Part shown: piece after piece, positions 51,199-64,000 of the stretch
Layout of the letters: each line of letters opens with the position of its first letter
Numbering within the stretch: position 1 is the stretch's first letter
DNA from: Melampsora larici-populina 98AG31
Lineage: Eukaryota; Basidiomycota; Pucciniomycetes; Pucciniales; Melampsoraceae
Direction of reading: 5' to 3'
Assembly: GCF_000204055.1 (NCBI RefSeq)
Contig: NW_006768770.1
Span: 1,379,623-1,443,622 of the forward strand
Length of the DNA: 64,000 nt
Translations under genes and position numbers: made by a program
The notes under the pieces: generated by a model
Databases searched by the model: none
Told to the model about the DNA's origin: nothing
The model's input: only the letters and a program-made list of their open reading frames with translations

Positions 51199-52609
51199 GA
51201 AACAATTTCAGAAGAAGAGAGAGAGAAAGAAAGAAAGAAGATATATAATTTAAAATTAAAAAAAAGGAAGAGACATTTTTTTTTCTTTGAAAGATATGAA
51301 GGCAAAGTGGGTTTTTTCTTTTTTCTTTTTTTGATCTTGTTAATTGAAATCCAAAAAAAAAAACTTGTTTTCTTAAAAGACCAAAATAAAAAAAATCGTT
51401 TTTTTCTTCTTTTTGTTACTTTTCTTTCCTTTTTCCTTTTACTTTTTTTTTGGGATATATATCAAAAGTCTTTCTTTATTTTTCTTTAGTATTATATATA
51501 TATATAGATTACAAATACACGCAATGCAGTGTGAAAGTTTTTTTTGTTTTTGTTTTTTTGATATGATCTGATCTGATTGATTGATTGATTAAATAAATGT
51601 GTAATTAAATGATGAATTTGAGATGGTTCTTTGGTTAATGGGATTTGAGAGTGAGACACCAGGGGGTTAAGTCCAACGTTTCAAACCTATGAACAATGCT
51701 GTTACAGACATATCACATTTTTCATTTGCAGAGGTTAACCATGGTACTTATGAAAATCACAAAATAGCCAAACTCAGAAGTGCTGGGCCAAGTTCCCCAA
51801 AGGGATGAAGTGACTACTGAGTGCTAAAAATGTAAAAAAACAAATATGCCCTATGAACCAACTGCAACCAATAATTACCAGATAAGTTGAGAAAATAAAT
51901 GCTGAATAAGCTTCTTAAACAAAGAAATTGGAATTTTTATGCAAGGTTTTTGATGTACCTAAAAGACTTTTGAATGACTATTGTAGAAACATCATAACCA
52001 ATCACCGGTAAGAATCCTCTGACAAAAAGGGAAGGAAGGTAAGGCTTTTTAAAAATAGATAAATGATGATAATGTCTGAGAGAAATTATTTATAAAAGTG
52101 ATGATGTATAATGAATGGTACAGAAAATGGTAAAACAGTGGTCAGGAGGTATGACATCAATTACTCTTGAAGGGTGGTATAACAATCATAAGTCTGGTTC
52201 ATATTTTGTGTCTATTGGTGGATTATCCCCACATTTGAGCACAAAATATGAACCAGACAGGAGGTTCTAGGAAATTTTGGGACTTGGTTTCTTGTATCAT
52301 CTCTTTCTGAAAAGGTTCACTTCTTTCAGAAGTTCTAATTGAAAGGATGACATCATCCTTCAAAACCTTGTGAATGCATGATGTCTTACCCCTCTTATCT
52401 ACTCTCTAGTCACACTTGGTTTCCTGAAGATTTTTTTTTTGCTTGAGGGAGATATTTCAATCTTTGATAGATCAACAATACAACCATGGCACTCAGAGAA
52501 CTCTGAGGTCAGAGGTAAAAAAGAACAACCAAAGCTCTGATACAATAAACGCTGAGTAAAAACCAATAAATGTTAAACCTTGAATCCACCCACTCTGTGG
52601 CTTTCAAGC
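51199..52609. other. Intergenic with T-rich 3' region and a hairpin
   Basis: 51.2-51.6 kb is extremely A/T-run-rich, suiting a 3' UTR. The rest is anonymous apart from the perfect inverted repeat at 52193-52257. Confidence 0.5.
52193..52257. repeat. Perfect 18-bp inverted repeat (hairpin)
   Basis: TCTGGTTCATATTTTGTG at 52193-52210 is followed by its exact complement at 52240-52257, with a 29-nt loop. It lies about 350 bp past the 3' end of the minus-strand gene at 52.6 kb. It could be a terminator-like or foldback structure. Confidence 0.9.
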
Positions 52610-54995
52610 TCATCTACTTTGAAGCAGTCTTAATGACTTCAGAGGTTTACAACATGAAATTATACCCTGTCTCTGTAGTTCTATATGAGCTTTGAGGAAG
52701 TTTTCAAAATCCTGCACTTGTGGTCTTCTAATCTTTTCCTTATCAAGTTGAGACAACTCATGGGTGTATGTATGGTGTTTTGATTTAGCAAGATGGCTCA
52801 AAGCCCCAAATGATTCCAATCTAACACCATAGTGTATCCCCAATAGGATGTCTGTAGGAGACCAATCTCCTGCCGATTTCATCAGTTTAGAAAACTTGTT
52901 TTTGTCCATAGATCCTTCATATATATTTTCAATCTTGTCAAGGTGCCTCAATAAAATATTGAAACCTTTTTTGAATCTGTGAGATTGAGGAGTTGATCCA
53001 CCTGAAAATAGCTCAAAATCAATTGATGAAATCCAGTAAGACCCCTTGTATCTGATGTTAAACAATAGGCTGTCTTTATCAATCACATCATGTTCATGGA
53101 TTAACCTGAATAGTTTCACAAAAACATCCCATGTGTCTTTATCCTTGGTATCTGACAGATAAGTCTCTGAATCTATTTGAGTTGCTGAGTATAAAGCCTC
53201 TTCAATCAGCAAGATCCACAATGTATCATATCCTCTTTCTTGTTTTGATTTGAGATCTTCATCAGAGTACAATTGAGAAATGAAATCTGATCTTTTTGCC
53301 ATATATGCCATCCTGGATAGTCTGTGCTGAAGAAGTTTTGGTGGTAGTAATCTGCAGAGTTCTTGATAAGCATGTCCATTTTTTTCTTGGCGGATTTTTT
53401 TTATCAAGTTCATTGTGTCTGTCAAGGTTTTATATTTCATTTCAGAGAAGACTGGCCAATATTCTTCAACCTGTAAAAGCTTCATACATTCCTTTAAATC
53501 ATCACTTGCATTTGTTTTGATAACTCTCCAACCTTCAATTAATTTGAATTGTTGAACTTGAGCTCTGATAGACTTTTCCCAGTTCCTGGATTTACCCTCC
53601 CCAAAAGAACTTCGCACTTTTGTCCAAGCACACTCAAAATCTAATTTCTTCATTGATTTTTCAAGCTCTATCAATCTTTTCAGCTGGATTTTAGCCACCT
53701 TCATATTTGTATAGCCTGAAGTTACTATTTGATATTTCAACTCATTCAGGATTTTAATCATTTCATGTTTCAATAATTCATCTCCCTTTTTGTTGGACAA
53801 AGGGTCTGATGTCATTCCAGTTTTTTTTCCTTGGCACATGGGCACATCTGTCACCTTCCCACGGGAAATTCTGAAAGGAGTAGGTTTTTTGTCAATGAAC
53901 AAAAAAATAAAAGGTATTCCTATCCTTCACAGTGTTTCAAACTTGTATGATATCAGAGCTTACCTCATATCTTCATCCTTGGGTGTCTTTGCCTTCAAAA
54001 TCTCCTGAAAGCTAGTCTCTTCATCTGAAAGGGCTTCTTGCAAGCCGTAAAATAAGGCAGATTAACCTCTAATTCTGCTTGATTTTGATGGGTAGGCCAG
54101 ACTGTAGTGATGTGGATCAAATTACTTACTATTCTGGTTGCTATGGACCTGGTGGCCTTTTCCTATTGAGATATGACATGACTCATTCATAATGATTGCC
54201 AACTTTTTCTTGTCTTGCCCCCCAGATAATTCTTCAAGCCTTGACATGTGAGAATTAGTCAGTTTCTTCATCACAAAACTTCTTCATTCAAGATGATCAC
54301 CACACCTATAGTTACCATCTGACCAGGTTTCCCTATCTTTGTGTGAGTTAATCTTTCTGTCAAGTATCACATCTGTATAGATCACTGTCTTTCAAGAATT
54401 CTCCAGGAATTTATCCTAGCCTCTCAGGTCAGACACTTGAAATAACTTACTTGTTTCTTTGATCTCTCCCTCTTCAAGTTGTCCCATGACAAGGTTTGTC
54501 TGCTCACTATCTCTTACAGTTTGTCTCTTCATATCTTGGTCTTCCCAAGGCCAAAGGTGAGGTTGAAGATGAATGCTAAGTAGACCTTCATTAGGTTGAA
54601 CTCGACATCATTGTGGACTGATCAACAAATGTAAAGATTACACACAGTAAGGAATCCAAATATGAGCCTTGGTTTGTAATCTCAAGGGCTTTGTCAGATT
54701 TATTAGGTGATTCATCATTCTCTATCCTTTTTGCTGTATGTGTCCCACTTGGAGGATGTGAGATGAAGTGAGATTTTCTTTTCCTTATGTTTTTTATTTC
54801 AGATGTTACTTCTGAAAAGCGAGAATTAGAACTCCCATCAATATCACCATGTAATAAAGATGCTTGATTGGTTATGATCTTATCCAATGCTGATCTATCC
54901 TTGATTTCTTTGATTAGGGGGTGTTGAAAAGTAGATGAGATAAGGTGAAGAAGAAGTGCAGCAAAACATAAATCTTGGTACAAAAACAGCCTCAT
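52610..54995 (-). CDS. Predicted secreted protein of unknown family
   Basis: I do not recognise a family. The proposed start at 54995 gives MRLFLYQDLCFAALLLHLISS, a clear signal-peptide-like N-terminus. The first exon runs to about 54640. Further small exons cover about 54595-54451 (LQPHLWPWEDQDMKR), 54240-54130 (LSGGQDKKKLAIIMNESCHI) and 54035-53950 (DEETSFQEILKAKTPKDEDM). The last exon, from about 53872 (ISRGKVTDVPMCQGKK) to 52610, encodes roughly 420 residues rich in Lys, Leu and Glu, with segments such as WDVFVKLFRLIHEHDVID and YKGSYWISSIDFELFSGG. The internal junctions are uncertain, because an extra exon may lie in 54250-54440. It may be a lineage-specific secreted protein; the total would be near 640 residues. 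No transposon hallmark was seen. Confidence 0.55.
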
Positions 54996-57900
54996 GATTG
55001 ATCTAGTGGAACAATCAGGACTGGAGACTATCAACTTAGAGTGAAAATATATTGTCAAATTATTTATTGACTATACATATATTGGAACCATATTTACCCT
55101 TTTTCACCACATGATGATCCCACATCCTCACACATGCTTGACTTCTTGTATCTGCTTCTGTGGTCAGTTAATTCAGACACTTGTTACAAAACATTAACTC
55201 TTATTGATGACCACTTGAGTCTGAATGTAGAAGTTTTTTGAGTTGGAACAAGTCAGATATGACTGATATTCAGACTATGAAACAATAGCTTGAACTCAAA
55301 TCCCTGTGTGTTCAAAAAGTGCATTGACTGACCAGCGAGAGGGCTCAAGTGAGGTTTACCTGGAATCATGATAAGAGCCAACAATCAATGCACTGGATGT
55401 GAGGTACGTAAGGCATTGTCACATAGTCACTGGTGCATGTAGTGGCTATACAAGAAGAGTGTGTCACAGAAACCCAAAACAAAAGCATCACCAGGGTAGC
55501 CCTGGGATAACAGAAACTTCACAATGTCAATGTGCAGTACAAATTGAGAGCAATTCACAATCACTCTCTAGAGAGGAATACAAAGATAAGATGATTTTTT
55601 GTAGGTATTTGGGCCAAAAAAAATACCCAGGACAACTAGGGATGAAAAAGGATAGGAAGTTAAGATATTAATATATGTCAACACTATTGAACACCATTGC
55701 TTTTGCAACGATGACAAAAACAGTAAATTTGGATGATAAATTAGGTAGGGAGACTTAGATCTCAGCCATGTACATTCAATCTCACAAATCTTGACAAGGA
55801 TTTCACACCAAATCACTTGAACGTTGTGACAAACCTGACTCAACCTCTTGAAATGACTAGAAGGTGTGTGATTGATTAAGTTGATCCATAAGTTGTAAAT
55901 CTTTGACAAATTTTGAGGATTGAGAATCACAAAGTCAAAGGGGTGTTGGCAATCATGACAGATCAGGAACATCTTTGACATCAGAAGTGATGAATGATGA
56001 AATGATGAGATGATGAGATGGAAGTAAAAAGGCCTCTTAGACTCTTCCCAGGCATGGTATCACTGACACTAGTTTGAGTCCTGGAGAGACAAGGTATTTC
56101 AGCAATGGCTCTCCTCACCCTAATCTGTCAAAATGGAGCCGGGTGTGAGCATTGGTGGCATGTCTGTCTAAACCTCCCCACCTTACTGAAATGCTGTTCT
56201 TACAGTTTACCTACACAATCTTCACTCCCAAAAAAACATCAGGCAGCCTCACAACCAATTCAAAACAAGCATGTTCAAGTGTTCCCTCAGCGGCCTCAAG
56301 ATGTTCAGTCAATCTTTTGGAAGCTTTTGGCATCAAAATCAAGTGTTCATAACAAATTTAGTCAATTACAAGTTACAAAGTAGAATCTGGGCACATGCCT
56401 GGCCTTGTGCCTGGAATTATTTTGGCTGTAAGTTTGGATTTTCCGGGCAAAACCCTGGGTGAAGTGTACTCTAACTGTAGTCTTTGAATGCCTCCATTGG
56501 TACTCAACTTGAGTACCCCAAGTGTGGCACCACGTGGCTCAGTATGAGGAGACTCGCTCCTACGTCCCTGCCTCAGGTGCTCTGGTACACTTCTCAAGGG
56601 AGGAAAACCGTAAGGTGAAAAATGTATAGGTGAGCTCTGGTGAGCTTAATAGTGTTGATAAAGTGACCTAAATGACATCTCTTCCCCAGAGATGATTGTA
56701 TCTCTTGTTAACTAACCTGATAAAAAAGTAAAAAATATGAACACTCATGTCCATTTCCCAAAGGTATGAAAATCTCAAGCTAACCAAAATAAAAACAAAA
56801 GAGAAACCATACATCAGACTACAATGAGAAAGACATGAATTAGTAGACAAGTTTGTACCTAAGTTCAAGGGAGGAAAAAATAAGATGAGAAATGTATAGG
56901 TAAGCTTGATGGCTCTGATGAATTGATCTAAAGGATTCTACATATTATAAAGTGGTTTTTAGCATGTATTGGTAAGCAGTACCCAAAGGCACGACAGCAC
57001 TGCTGTTTTCTATGACACAGCTGGGATCTTTTTAGCGGGTTCACATTGGGGAAGGTATGCAATCTACTGAAGCTAACCCTTTTTCTGTACACAGGAAAAA
57101 TGGAAGAAATGAAAATGGTTGCCAAATTTCATTTTTCTTCATTCCAAATTTTTCCTCACGTGTCCCTGCTCCCCGCTACCTGGATATCTCACACTGTCAA
57201 CTCAGAAAACATTTTCCTCATTTTCTCACACTTTCACAAATATGGAAGCCACCCGCCACCCAAAATCAGAGGAATATGTTGTCCTTTCACTGGTAGTTTT
57301 ATGTAGCCCCCTTTCATCAACATGGTAGGATAAGACCCTTTGCCTTGGGAGGTCAAGGGAGTGATTTTGATTCAGTTAGTTTCCTCTTTACTGTAAGTCT
57401 AAGAAACCTCACAGAACTGATGTTTGAGGTGCGAATTAGCGGAAAAGGAGTTGTAAATGCTACAGCATGTAAGAGTTGGGATTGGTGTAGTAGGAGTTGG
57501 AAATGCTGTAGATGAGCTGCCCAGCCCACCATTCAGAGTACCCCCATCTACAGTGCTGGTGTTCCTACCCCCCTCAGCTCACCTTTGAGCGGAGGCCCCC
57601 CCAAGCAACCTCAGCCTCCTTACCCAAGGTAGTTTTGGTTTGAATAGGATTAATAGTTACTGTTGATTGGAAATCTATGACATTTGCAATGAAACATTTA
57701 TTACATAGCCATGTTGAGATATCATGATAGTAGAGAATGGAACAACCGTAAATTTTGAGTAAAAGACTACCTCTCTTTCTGAAAGATAAGGAAAGAGAGT
57801 AGGAATTGGATGAGAAACAACATATATACCCAATAAGTTCGAGAAACAATAAGACACAATGTGATTGAGGTTGTTTGATACATACCACATCTTTTATAAC

Positions 57901-59845
57901 TAACAGATGAGAAAAACAGAAGTCATACACATACTACTACCCATAACTCACTACAAACATAACTGGACAATTTGACAGTCTTGATTATAATTCAACACCC
58001 TGGCAATGCTTAACTCATCAAAGTCCTCTCTCAAAGAAAGGACAAGAAAGCTTGTGCTAAGTGAAATAATCATATGCCAAGTGAAATTTGACACTTGTAC
58101 ACAAGATAGGCTCTTGATACATCCTTGAATGTGAGATAAAGGAACGACTCAAGATCATGGGTCATTGGTCTCCTTATGTCCAAAAGTATGATGCAGAATC
58201 AATTGGTAAATTAATTGGCTAGTTGTGACACCAGAATACCAGCATTCAGAAATGTTTAATGACCCAAGATATTTCTATCAAAAAGTGGATACCAAATATT
58301 GAACCAGAGAGAAGCCTCTAGGCTGAGAGGGACTTGGTTAGGCCAGGGGAAGCTGACAGTGTGACATTCAAAATTTGGCAAGTGGGGTAAATGAGCAAAT
58401 TTATGTCACACATCTTTTGCACAAGCTTGGGGTCCAGCTGCCATCTTGGCAAGATAAATTCTTGTGCTTCGACTTGGAGAAGACTTTCAGAGTGCCAACG
58501 TACCACTGTTCAAATAGGACCTACACATCCACTCCGTTTATTATCAGTAATTCACAATATTTTTGACTTGAGGAAGCACAAGGGTCTGTTTGGATTATTT
58601 AAACCAGTGATTGAAATCCTTAATTCATCCAAGAACCAATTGTGATCACCATACTGTTGAAAATGTCAAAGACGAGCTAGAGGAATTATGTATTGACTTG
58701 GTAGACCATATGTAAGGGAGCAGAAAGTGAAAACAAATGTACCTACCACAGCATGTGTTTCAATGTCAGGAAAATTATACTCTTGTTCTAAATATGTTAT
58801 CCTATCCTTTCCCCAAGCCTTATCTCTTAAACATCCTTGCCTTTGTAATGTAGACAACACTCAACGGCAGTTAGACTTTCCATTATATTAAGAAAGTAAT
58901 GATTTCTCTTTGAGCAAAGAACTTCAGGTTATATGTAGGACTTCAAGGTTTTAAGACTCAAACGTATCTAAAGTGCCCGAGTTTCTAGCTTCGAGTGATG
59001 AAGTCTGAAGTGTGGCGGAACTCGGGAAGTGGAGTATGTACATAGGTCCCAAAATCTGGGATAGCTTGAGTTTGTGCAACCTTACCGCATCCTTGATCTG
59101 GCACTGAAATGGCGAGGAATCGGCGCGTTTAGAGTAAACCCTTACCAAGATACTTGACTTCAAAGATGAGAATTATTCCTGCATGTCTTCTTGTACATCC
59201 TTTACTGCCTGTGAGCTAATCCTTCTGTCCCTGTTGTCTATTGGGAATAAATGTCCCATCATGATGTTTAATACAAATCTTATCCAGGTCATCTTGCTGA
59301 TTAAAGTACCCATTTCCCTACTGTGTACCTTTCCTCAGGCTCTACCAGCAGGATCGTTGCAAATTCCTTATCTCCTCCGTTGCTTTCGTGATATGTTCCA
59401 TGGCGTAATCCAAACAAAATGACAAAACATATTGAGCAAGCCTATTTTGTGAGTGTGGTGTTGAGCCTTTCTGACGCCCACCGTCACATGATTTGAAATT
59501 TTGTAGCTTAAAAATGATCATGAGTTCATGTGAAAGTCAAGAATGACGTAAGTATGAACAGAATTGGTTTTTGAAATCAGTGAGATCTGTGACAGGTAGA
59601 TGATGAATGTGTGACAGATGAGGTTGTCATATAAACCCCGATGCAGTCATTGAATGATCACCCAACCTGGAATTGTTTCCCTCTCATCTTTGAACACTTT
59701 GTGAACGAACCTATCTCCCTTTGTCACAGTCAATCTCGCTGACCAGTTCATGCTCATAGACCCATCTCATTTCACCCATTAGAATATTCGTTGCTATTGA
59801 GTACACCAATCCTAAGCATCACAAAACCTCAAATCGATAGCAAAG
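54996..59845. other. Long intergenic region without a visible gene
   Basis: About 4.85 kb separating two outward-facing genes. Frames such as 55568-55981 (minus) and 57574-57930 (minus) lack recognisable domains, signal peptides or splice context. It should contain both promoters at its edges. No RNA gene or complete transposon was recognised. Confidence 0.45.
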
Positions 59846-62800
59846 ATGGGCAAACCATCGATTGCATTGATCTCTAGCATCTTGCTCTTTTGCTTGCATT
59901 TCACTCAACAAGAACTACCTCCCAGTTCACCTAGGAAATCTATCAACTTTGGTCCCAATGACCTCTCTGAGCATCACCTCCACACCTCTATCTTCTCTAC
60001 AGTCTCCCAATCTGATCGCGCCCACGCCGATCGACTTACCAACTTGATCTCTTTCAATTCTGGTCCCCTCGTTTCTCAGTTTGCTCGCTCTGCTGCCAGC
60101 TTTTCAAAGTCGAAAGAAGTCAATGACCTCAAGCAACTTGGAATTCAGATCGCCTCGGAATTTATCTCGCACACGCATCCGTCTCTCACTTTCAAACTCA
60201 CCTCGGCTTACATTTCGAAGCACACCAATGTTCTTCATTGTCACTTTGTTCAAACGCTTCCTATTGGCCCGGATAATGAGTTTGGTTCGGTCTCGAACGC
60301 GCTAGCCAACTTCAACCTCGATGTCAATCCCCGCTCCAAGACATTTGGTCATATTTTGAGTTATTCGGACTCTTTCCATCCAGTTGATTCGGCTCAGCAC
60401 CACGTTGACCCTGAACACGGCCGACCGATCAACATCCATCATTACACCACTCTCATTGCTGAGAAGAGTACCAAGAACCGGGGCTCTAAACCTTGTGAAG
60501 AACTTCGCCAAAAATTCGCTCGCGCTATGGACACCGCTTCGCACGAGTCCCTCAGTTTCTCCGATAAATCGCAACAAGTCTTCAATGTGATGTCTTCGCC
60601 TACATCAAAGCGCCTTCTCGCGCAGTTCAGTGAAAGCGAATTGGTTGAGATCGCCGAGTGCCATTTATCAGACGAGCTCCCTACTGACAGCCACTTGAGT
60701 GATAGCTCACATCGCGCCGCGGCTTCCAGCGTGGTCGACCCTCGATTGGCCCTCATCAGTTTTTTAACTATGGCTGCCGATAAAGCTACCGAAACTCATC
60801 TTCGTTCCATGTCAATTGACGACCTAGTAAACTCTATCGAAATCTCGGCTCCGAGCCATTTCAAAAGTGGCCCCAACACGCACGCAGTACATCTTTTGAA
60901 CGCTCCTGGAGCCCTTTCATCGGATGAACCCACTAGTGCTGAGTTGGCTTGGCTCAGCGTTGACCATCCCCATGTCAATGATGCTCGCGAATTGCAATTG
61001 GTCTGGCGCTTTGAATACCGAAGTAAGGACAACTGGTACGAAAGCTACGTCGACGCAACTCGTCCCGGATTAATCCCCATGGTTGTAGATTGGGTTAAAG
61101 ACTTTCGACCTACTTCGTGAGAACTGAACTTCCTCATTGAGTGTTCCACCTGATGCGCTCATCTGATACATACTCATTTTTCCGTTGCAGTGACACAGCC
61201 GAGACGTACGCCGAACACTTGACAATGTCTGCAGCAATCGTCAAACAATTCCAAGACCGACCTGCGCATACCATCAGGGCACCGCTCACCAATTTGGCTA
61301 ATGCTCCTGCTGCCTCTGTCGCCGAAGCTCGTCCGGCCACTTACCGAGTATTCCCTTGGTCAGTAAATGATCCGACTGAAGCCAAGCGCAAAGTGGTCGA
61401 AGACCCCTCAGACAGTTTTGCTTCCCCAATGGGATGGCATTCTATCCCAACTCCTGACCACGTCAACGCCCAGGATATCAGCCGTCTCACCTCTGGGTGG
61501 TCAACACTGATCAAGCATCACGGGCTCGTGGCCACTGATACCCGAGGGAACAATGTCTTTGCGCAAGAAAACTGGGAAGGCCTTGACAACTGGGAGGCAA
61601 ATTATCGTCCCAATGGGACTGATGACCTATGTTTTGAATTCCACTTGGGATGGAACAAGACTTCTCACGCCGATGAGCACGGTCATATCGAACCGAAGAC
61701 TTATATTGATGCAGCAGTCAGTGAATTATTCTATACCTGTAACAAAGTAAGCTGTTTCTTCTTTGTTGAGTTTTTAGAGAGATAGAAGTGTTTTGGTACA
61801 TGTTTGGCATTCTGATGCAGCAAGCTGAATGTTTATATTTGTTTTATCAGTTCCATGACTTGACACATCGATATGGCTTCGACGAAGGTATGCCGAGGAC
61901 TATCACGTAGTAACGCTCATGTATCGCGTGTCTAATGTATATCCCTGTTGGGCGCGTTCACAGAATCCGGTAACTTTCAAGAGCACAACTTTGGTCGTGG
62001 TGGCAGAGGTGGAGATGCAGTCATTGCGAATGCGCAAGATGGTTCAGGCTGTAAGCATTTCCATATGCATGGTTGCCAATTTCGCATATACTCATCTACG
62101 CGTCTCTGAATCTCACGTTTTAGATAATAATGCGAATTTCGCCACACCACGTGAGCCGTGATCCTCTCAATCCTTGTTGCGATGTGTGACTGATGCACAA
62201 TTCTATCTTTCAGCTGATGGGAGACGCGGTCAGATGCGCATGTACATCTGGAATGGAGCCGAACCATGGAGAGATGGTGACCTTGAGGCTGGTATCGTAA
62301 TTCATGGTGAGTCAACTGCAGGCCGATACATACGGCGCGGCACTGACAATCTCAAGTTGAATTGTTGTAGAATATTCGCACGGTGTCAGTACCCGATTGA
62401 CAGGTGGTCCTGCTAATAGTGGATGCTTGGGCTGGGGTGAGGCTGGCGGTATGGGTGAAGGTCAGTCTCACATCTTCCATGATCTCATAATCCACCTGCG
62501 AAATTCTGAGAATTTTTTTACAGGATGGGGTGATGCTTTGGCGACTCTCATCAGGATGCACGAGGCCGAACCCGTCGACTTCACCATGGGTGAATGGGCT
62601 AGCGGTGTCAAGGGGGGTATCAGGAAATACAAAGTATGTTTCATGGGCACACTCGTGAAATCTCAAGTTGCTGACGCTCGCTTTCAATATCTATCCTCAA
62701 TTTATCCACTGTAGTATTCCCTGAACAGTACTGTCAATCCTGAAACCTACAAGACTCTTGACAAACCCGGCTATTGGGGAGTTCATGCGATTGGTGAGGT

Positions 62801-63259
62801 ATGGTGCGAGATGTTGTTTACCTTGGCAGAGGCTTTGATTGAGAAACACGGATTTGAATCGAACTGTGAGTAACATTAGTACCACTCTCACTTTTTTGTT
62901 GGCTCTTGATGCTAACGGCGGCATGTCATCCAGTGTTCCCCAACGACGAGCCCAGCAGTGACTTTTTCAAGCCATCGCACAAGACCGGAGAACGAGTCGT
63001 GCCTCGCCGCGGTAATACGCTTTTCTTCCAATTGGTTCTCGATGGGATGAAAATTCAAAGATGTCGTCCAACTTTCATGAATGCGAGAGACTCCATCATT
63101 GAAGCTGACGAGGTCTTGACCGGCGGAGAAAACAAATGTGTGATCTGGAAGAGTTTTGCCAAACGAGGACTAGGCAAATCGGCCAGTGTGGTGGGTGGAA
63201 CTCCATGGGGTGGCGGAATCCGTAAAGAAGATTATTCGGTCCCTGTCGGAGTGTGCTAA
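59846..63259 (+). CDS. Extracellular metalloprotease, fungalysin family (M36)
   Basis: Fungalysins are secreted zinc endoproteases made as proenzymes. Ten exons (59846-61116, 61191-61746, 61851-61887, 61964-62050, 62124-62150, 62214-62306, 62371-62460, 62524-62633, 62715-62865, 62934-63259) total 2,748 nt, 915 residues. A signal peptide ([19 protein letters not shown]) leads into a long FTP-type propeptide. The catalytic domain shows [11 protein letters not shown], zinc motif HEYSH (690-694), [12 protein letters not shown] with the third ligand Glu720, and [16 protein letters not shown]. Introns split the His-Glu of the zinc motif and the GEGWGD segment. The propeptide region is longer than in many ascomycete enzymes. 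It looks intact. In a plant pathogen it could digest host or self proteins; that is inference. Confidence 0.95.
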
Positions 63260-64000
63260 AGACTTTTCTGACTTGTCTTGAATGGTTTCATTCTAAGACT
63301 GCTCTCTTTACTGCCCCGTATTTCCTTCGCTTATCGTCTCTGCCTGTGTAGTTTTAGACTTTGTAAGTAGATGTGCGTGTGAAAAAGGATGCTTCAGAGT
63401 TTAGTGATGTACGTTGTGTGCATTCATAGCATCTCTTTCCTTCCGCTTCAGTATTTTTTTCTACTATTTTCTCTTTGTAAGTTGTTAGGAATGCAAGTTG
63501 TTGTCACAGTAGAAGTATCAACCAGTTGATTGAGAATATTGTTGAGTGATTGGTCCTGCATCACTTGTGCTATAGTTGATCCGGCAGATTCCAAAGCCAA
63601 ACACGGCATGCAAGTGAGCGGCTCAAATGTTACGTGTATGTTGTCCAGATATCTGGGGTCTTAAAAACCTTGCGCAACACATTATCAGAATACAATCCTC
63701 GACCTCGGGCTGAGATTATAAAGATGTGAGAAGTTAAATGGGCTCATCTCTGTTTCAGGTTGGTTTGCTTTTGTTTGCAAAAGGTTTGTTCTTCATATGC
63801 CTCGAGTGCAAGAGGAGTCAATGTCAAAATAAAGGTTAAACCTTTATACACATTTGCAATGCAAGGTTCCTTCTAAGGTCCTTGGCTCAACTAAAATTGC
63901 GGGCGCACATCACTAATCAATGAAGACAAAAATGTTTACATAATTCAACATAAAGTTCAATCAATTAGTTTTGAAGGTGTTACGTGTGAGGAAGTGGTGC
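63260..64000. other. Intergenic, downstream of M36 gene
   Basis: T-rich 3' UTR-like sequence, then anonymous DNA to the window edge. No gene seen. Confidence 0.5.

Noticed and set aside
55568..55981. 137-codon minus frame as a gene
   Set aside because: No domain, signal peptide, splice support or codon pattern distinguishing it from AT-rich intergenic DNA.

Overview
The window looks like nuclear DNA of a basidiomycete, most likely a rust fungus (Pucciniales). It is AT-rich, and its genes are broken by many short GT-AG introns (about 45-100 nt) and very small exons. It carries a fused lycopene cyclase/phytoene synthase gene, a fungalysin gene and small cysteine-rich secreted proteins. It also has much repeat-rich intergenic DNA. 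The organism call is inference. The gene calls rest on motifs and on exon models joined by hand; most of them keep a continuous frame and a total length divisible by three.

Layout. 1-13.8 kb is gene-poor: a short-chain dehydrogenase/reductase gene with a short C-terminus (7.3-8.2 kb, minus), two inverted copies of a ~110-bp MITE-like repeat, palindrome-rich stretches and long anonymous DNA. An F-box gene (minus) lies at 13.8-15.1 kb. Next comes the most striking object, a 7,397-bp transposon-like element (15370-22766). It has 289-bp terminal inverted repeats with 3 mismatches and a perfect 9-bp target-site duplication. It carries two convergent, decayed genes: a RecQ-like helicase and a DUF6589-like protein. 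The helicase is itself split by an 816-bp CACTA-type element with a TTA duplication; removing that insert restores the reading frame exactly. From 23.4 to 44.2 kb the window is gene-dense: NDUFS1 (complex I 75-78 kDa subunit), PEX16, SRP54, SEC66/SEC71, the bifunctional carotenoid gene and an IST2-type anoctamin. PEX16 and SRP54 are divergent and share a 336-bp gap. At 45.2-46.1 kb is a five-exon gene for a predicted secreted protein with 12 cysteines. At 48.0-51.2 kb is a 1,043-residue ubiquitin-like/transmembrane protein resembling the HERP layout. At 52.6-55.0 kb (minus) is a multi-exon secreted protein of unknown family. The window ends with an M36 fungalysin gene of ten exons (59.8-63.3 kb).

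Functionally the core genes serve ER targeting (SRP54, SEC66), ER membranes (IST2, the HERP-like protein), peroxisome biogenesis (PEX16), respiration (NDUFS1) and pigment synthesis. The three secreted proteins are candidates for host interaction. No shared pathway or cluster is claimed; the gene order looks like an ordinary fungal chromosome interrupted by mobile DNA.
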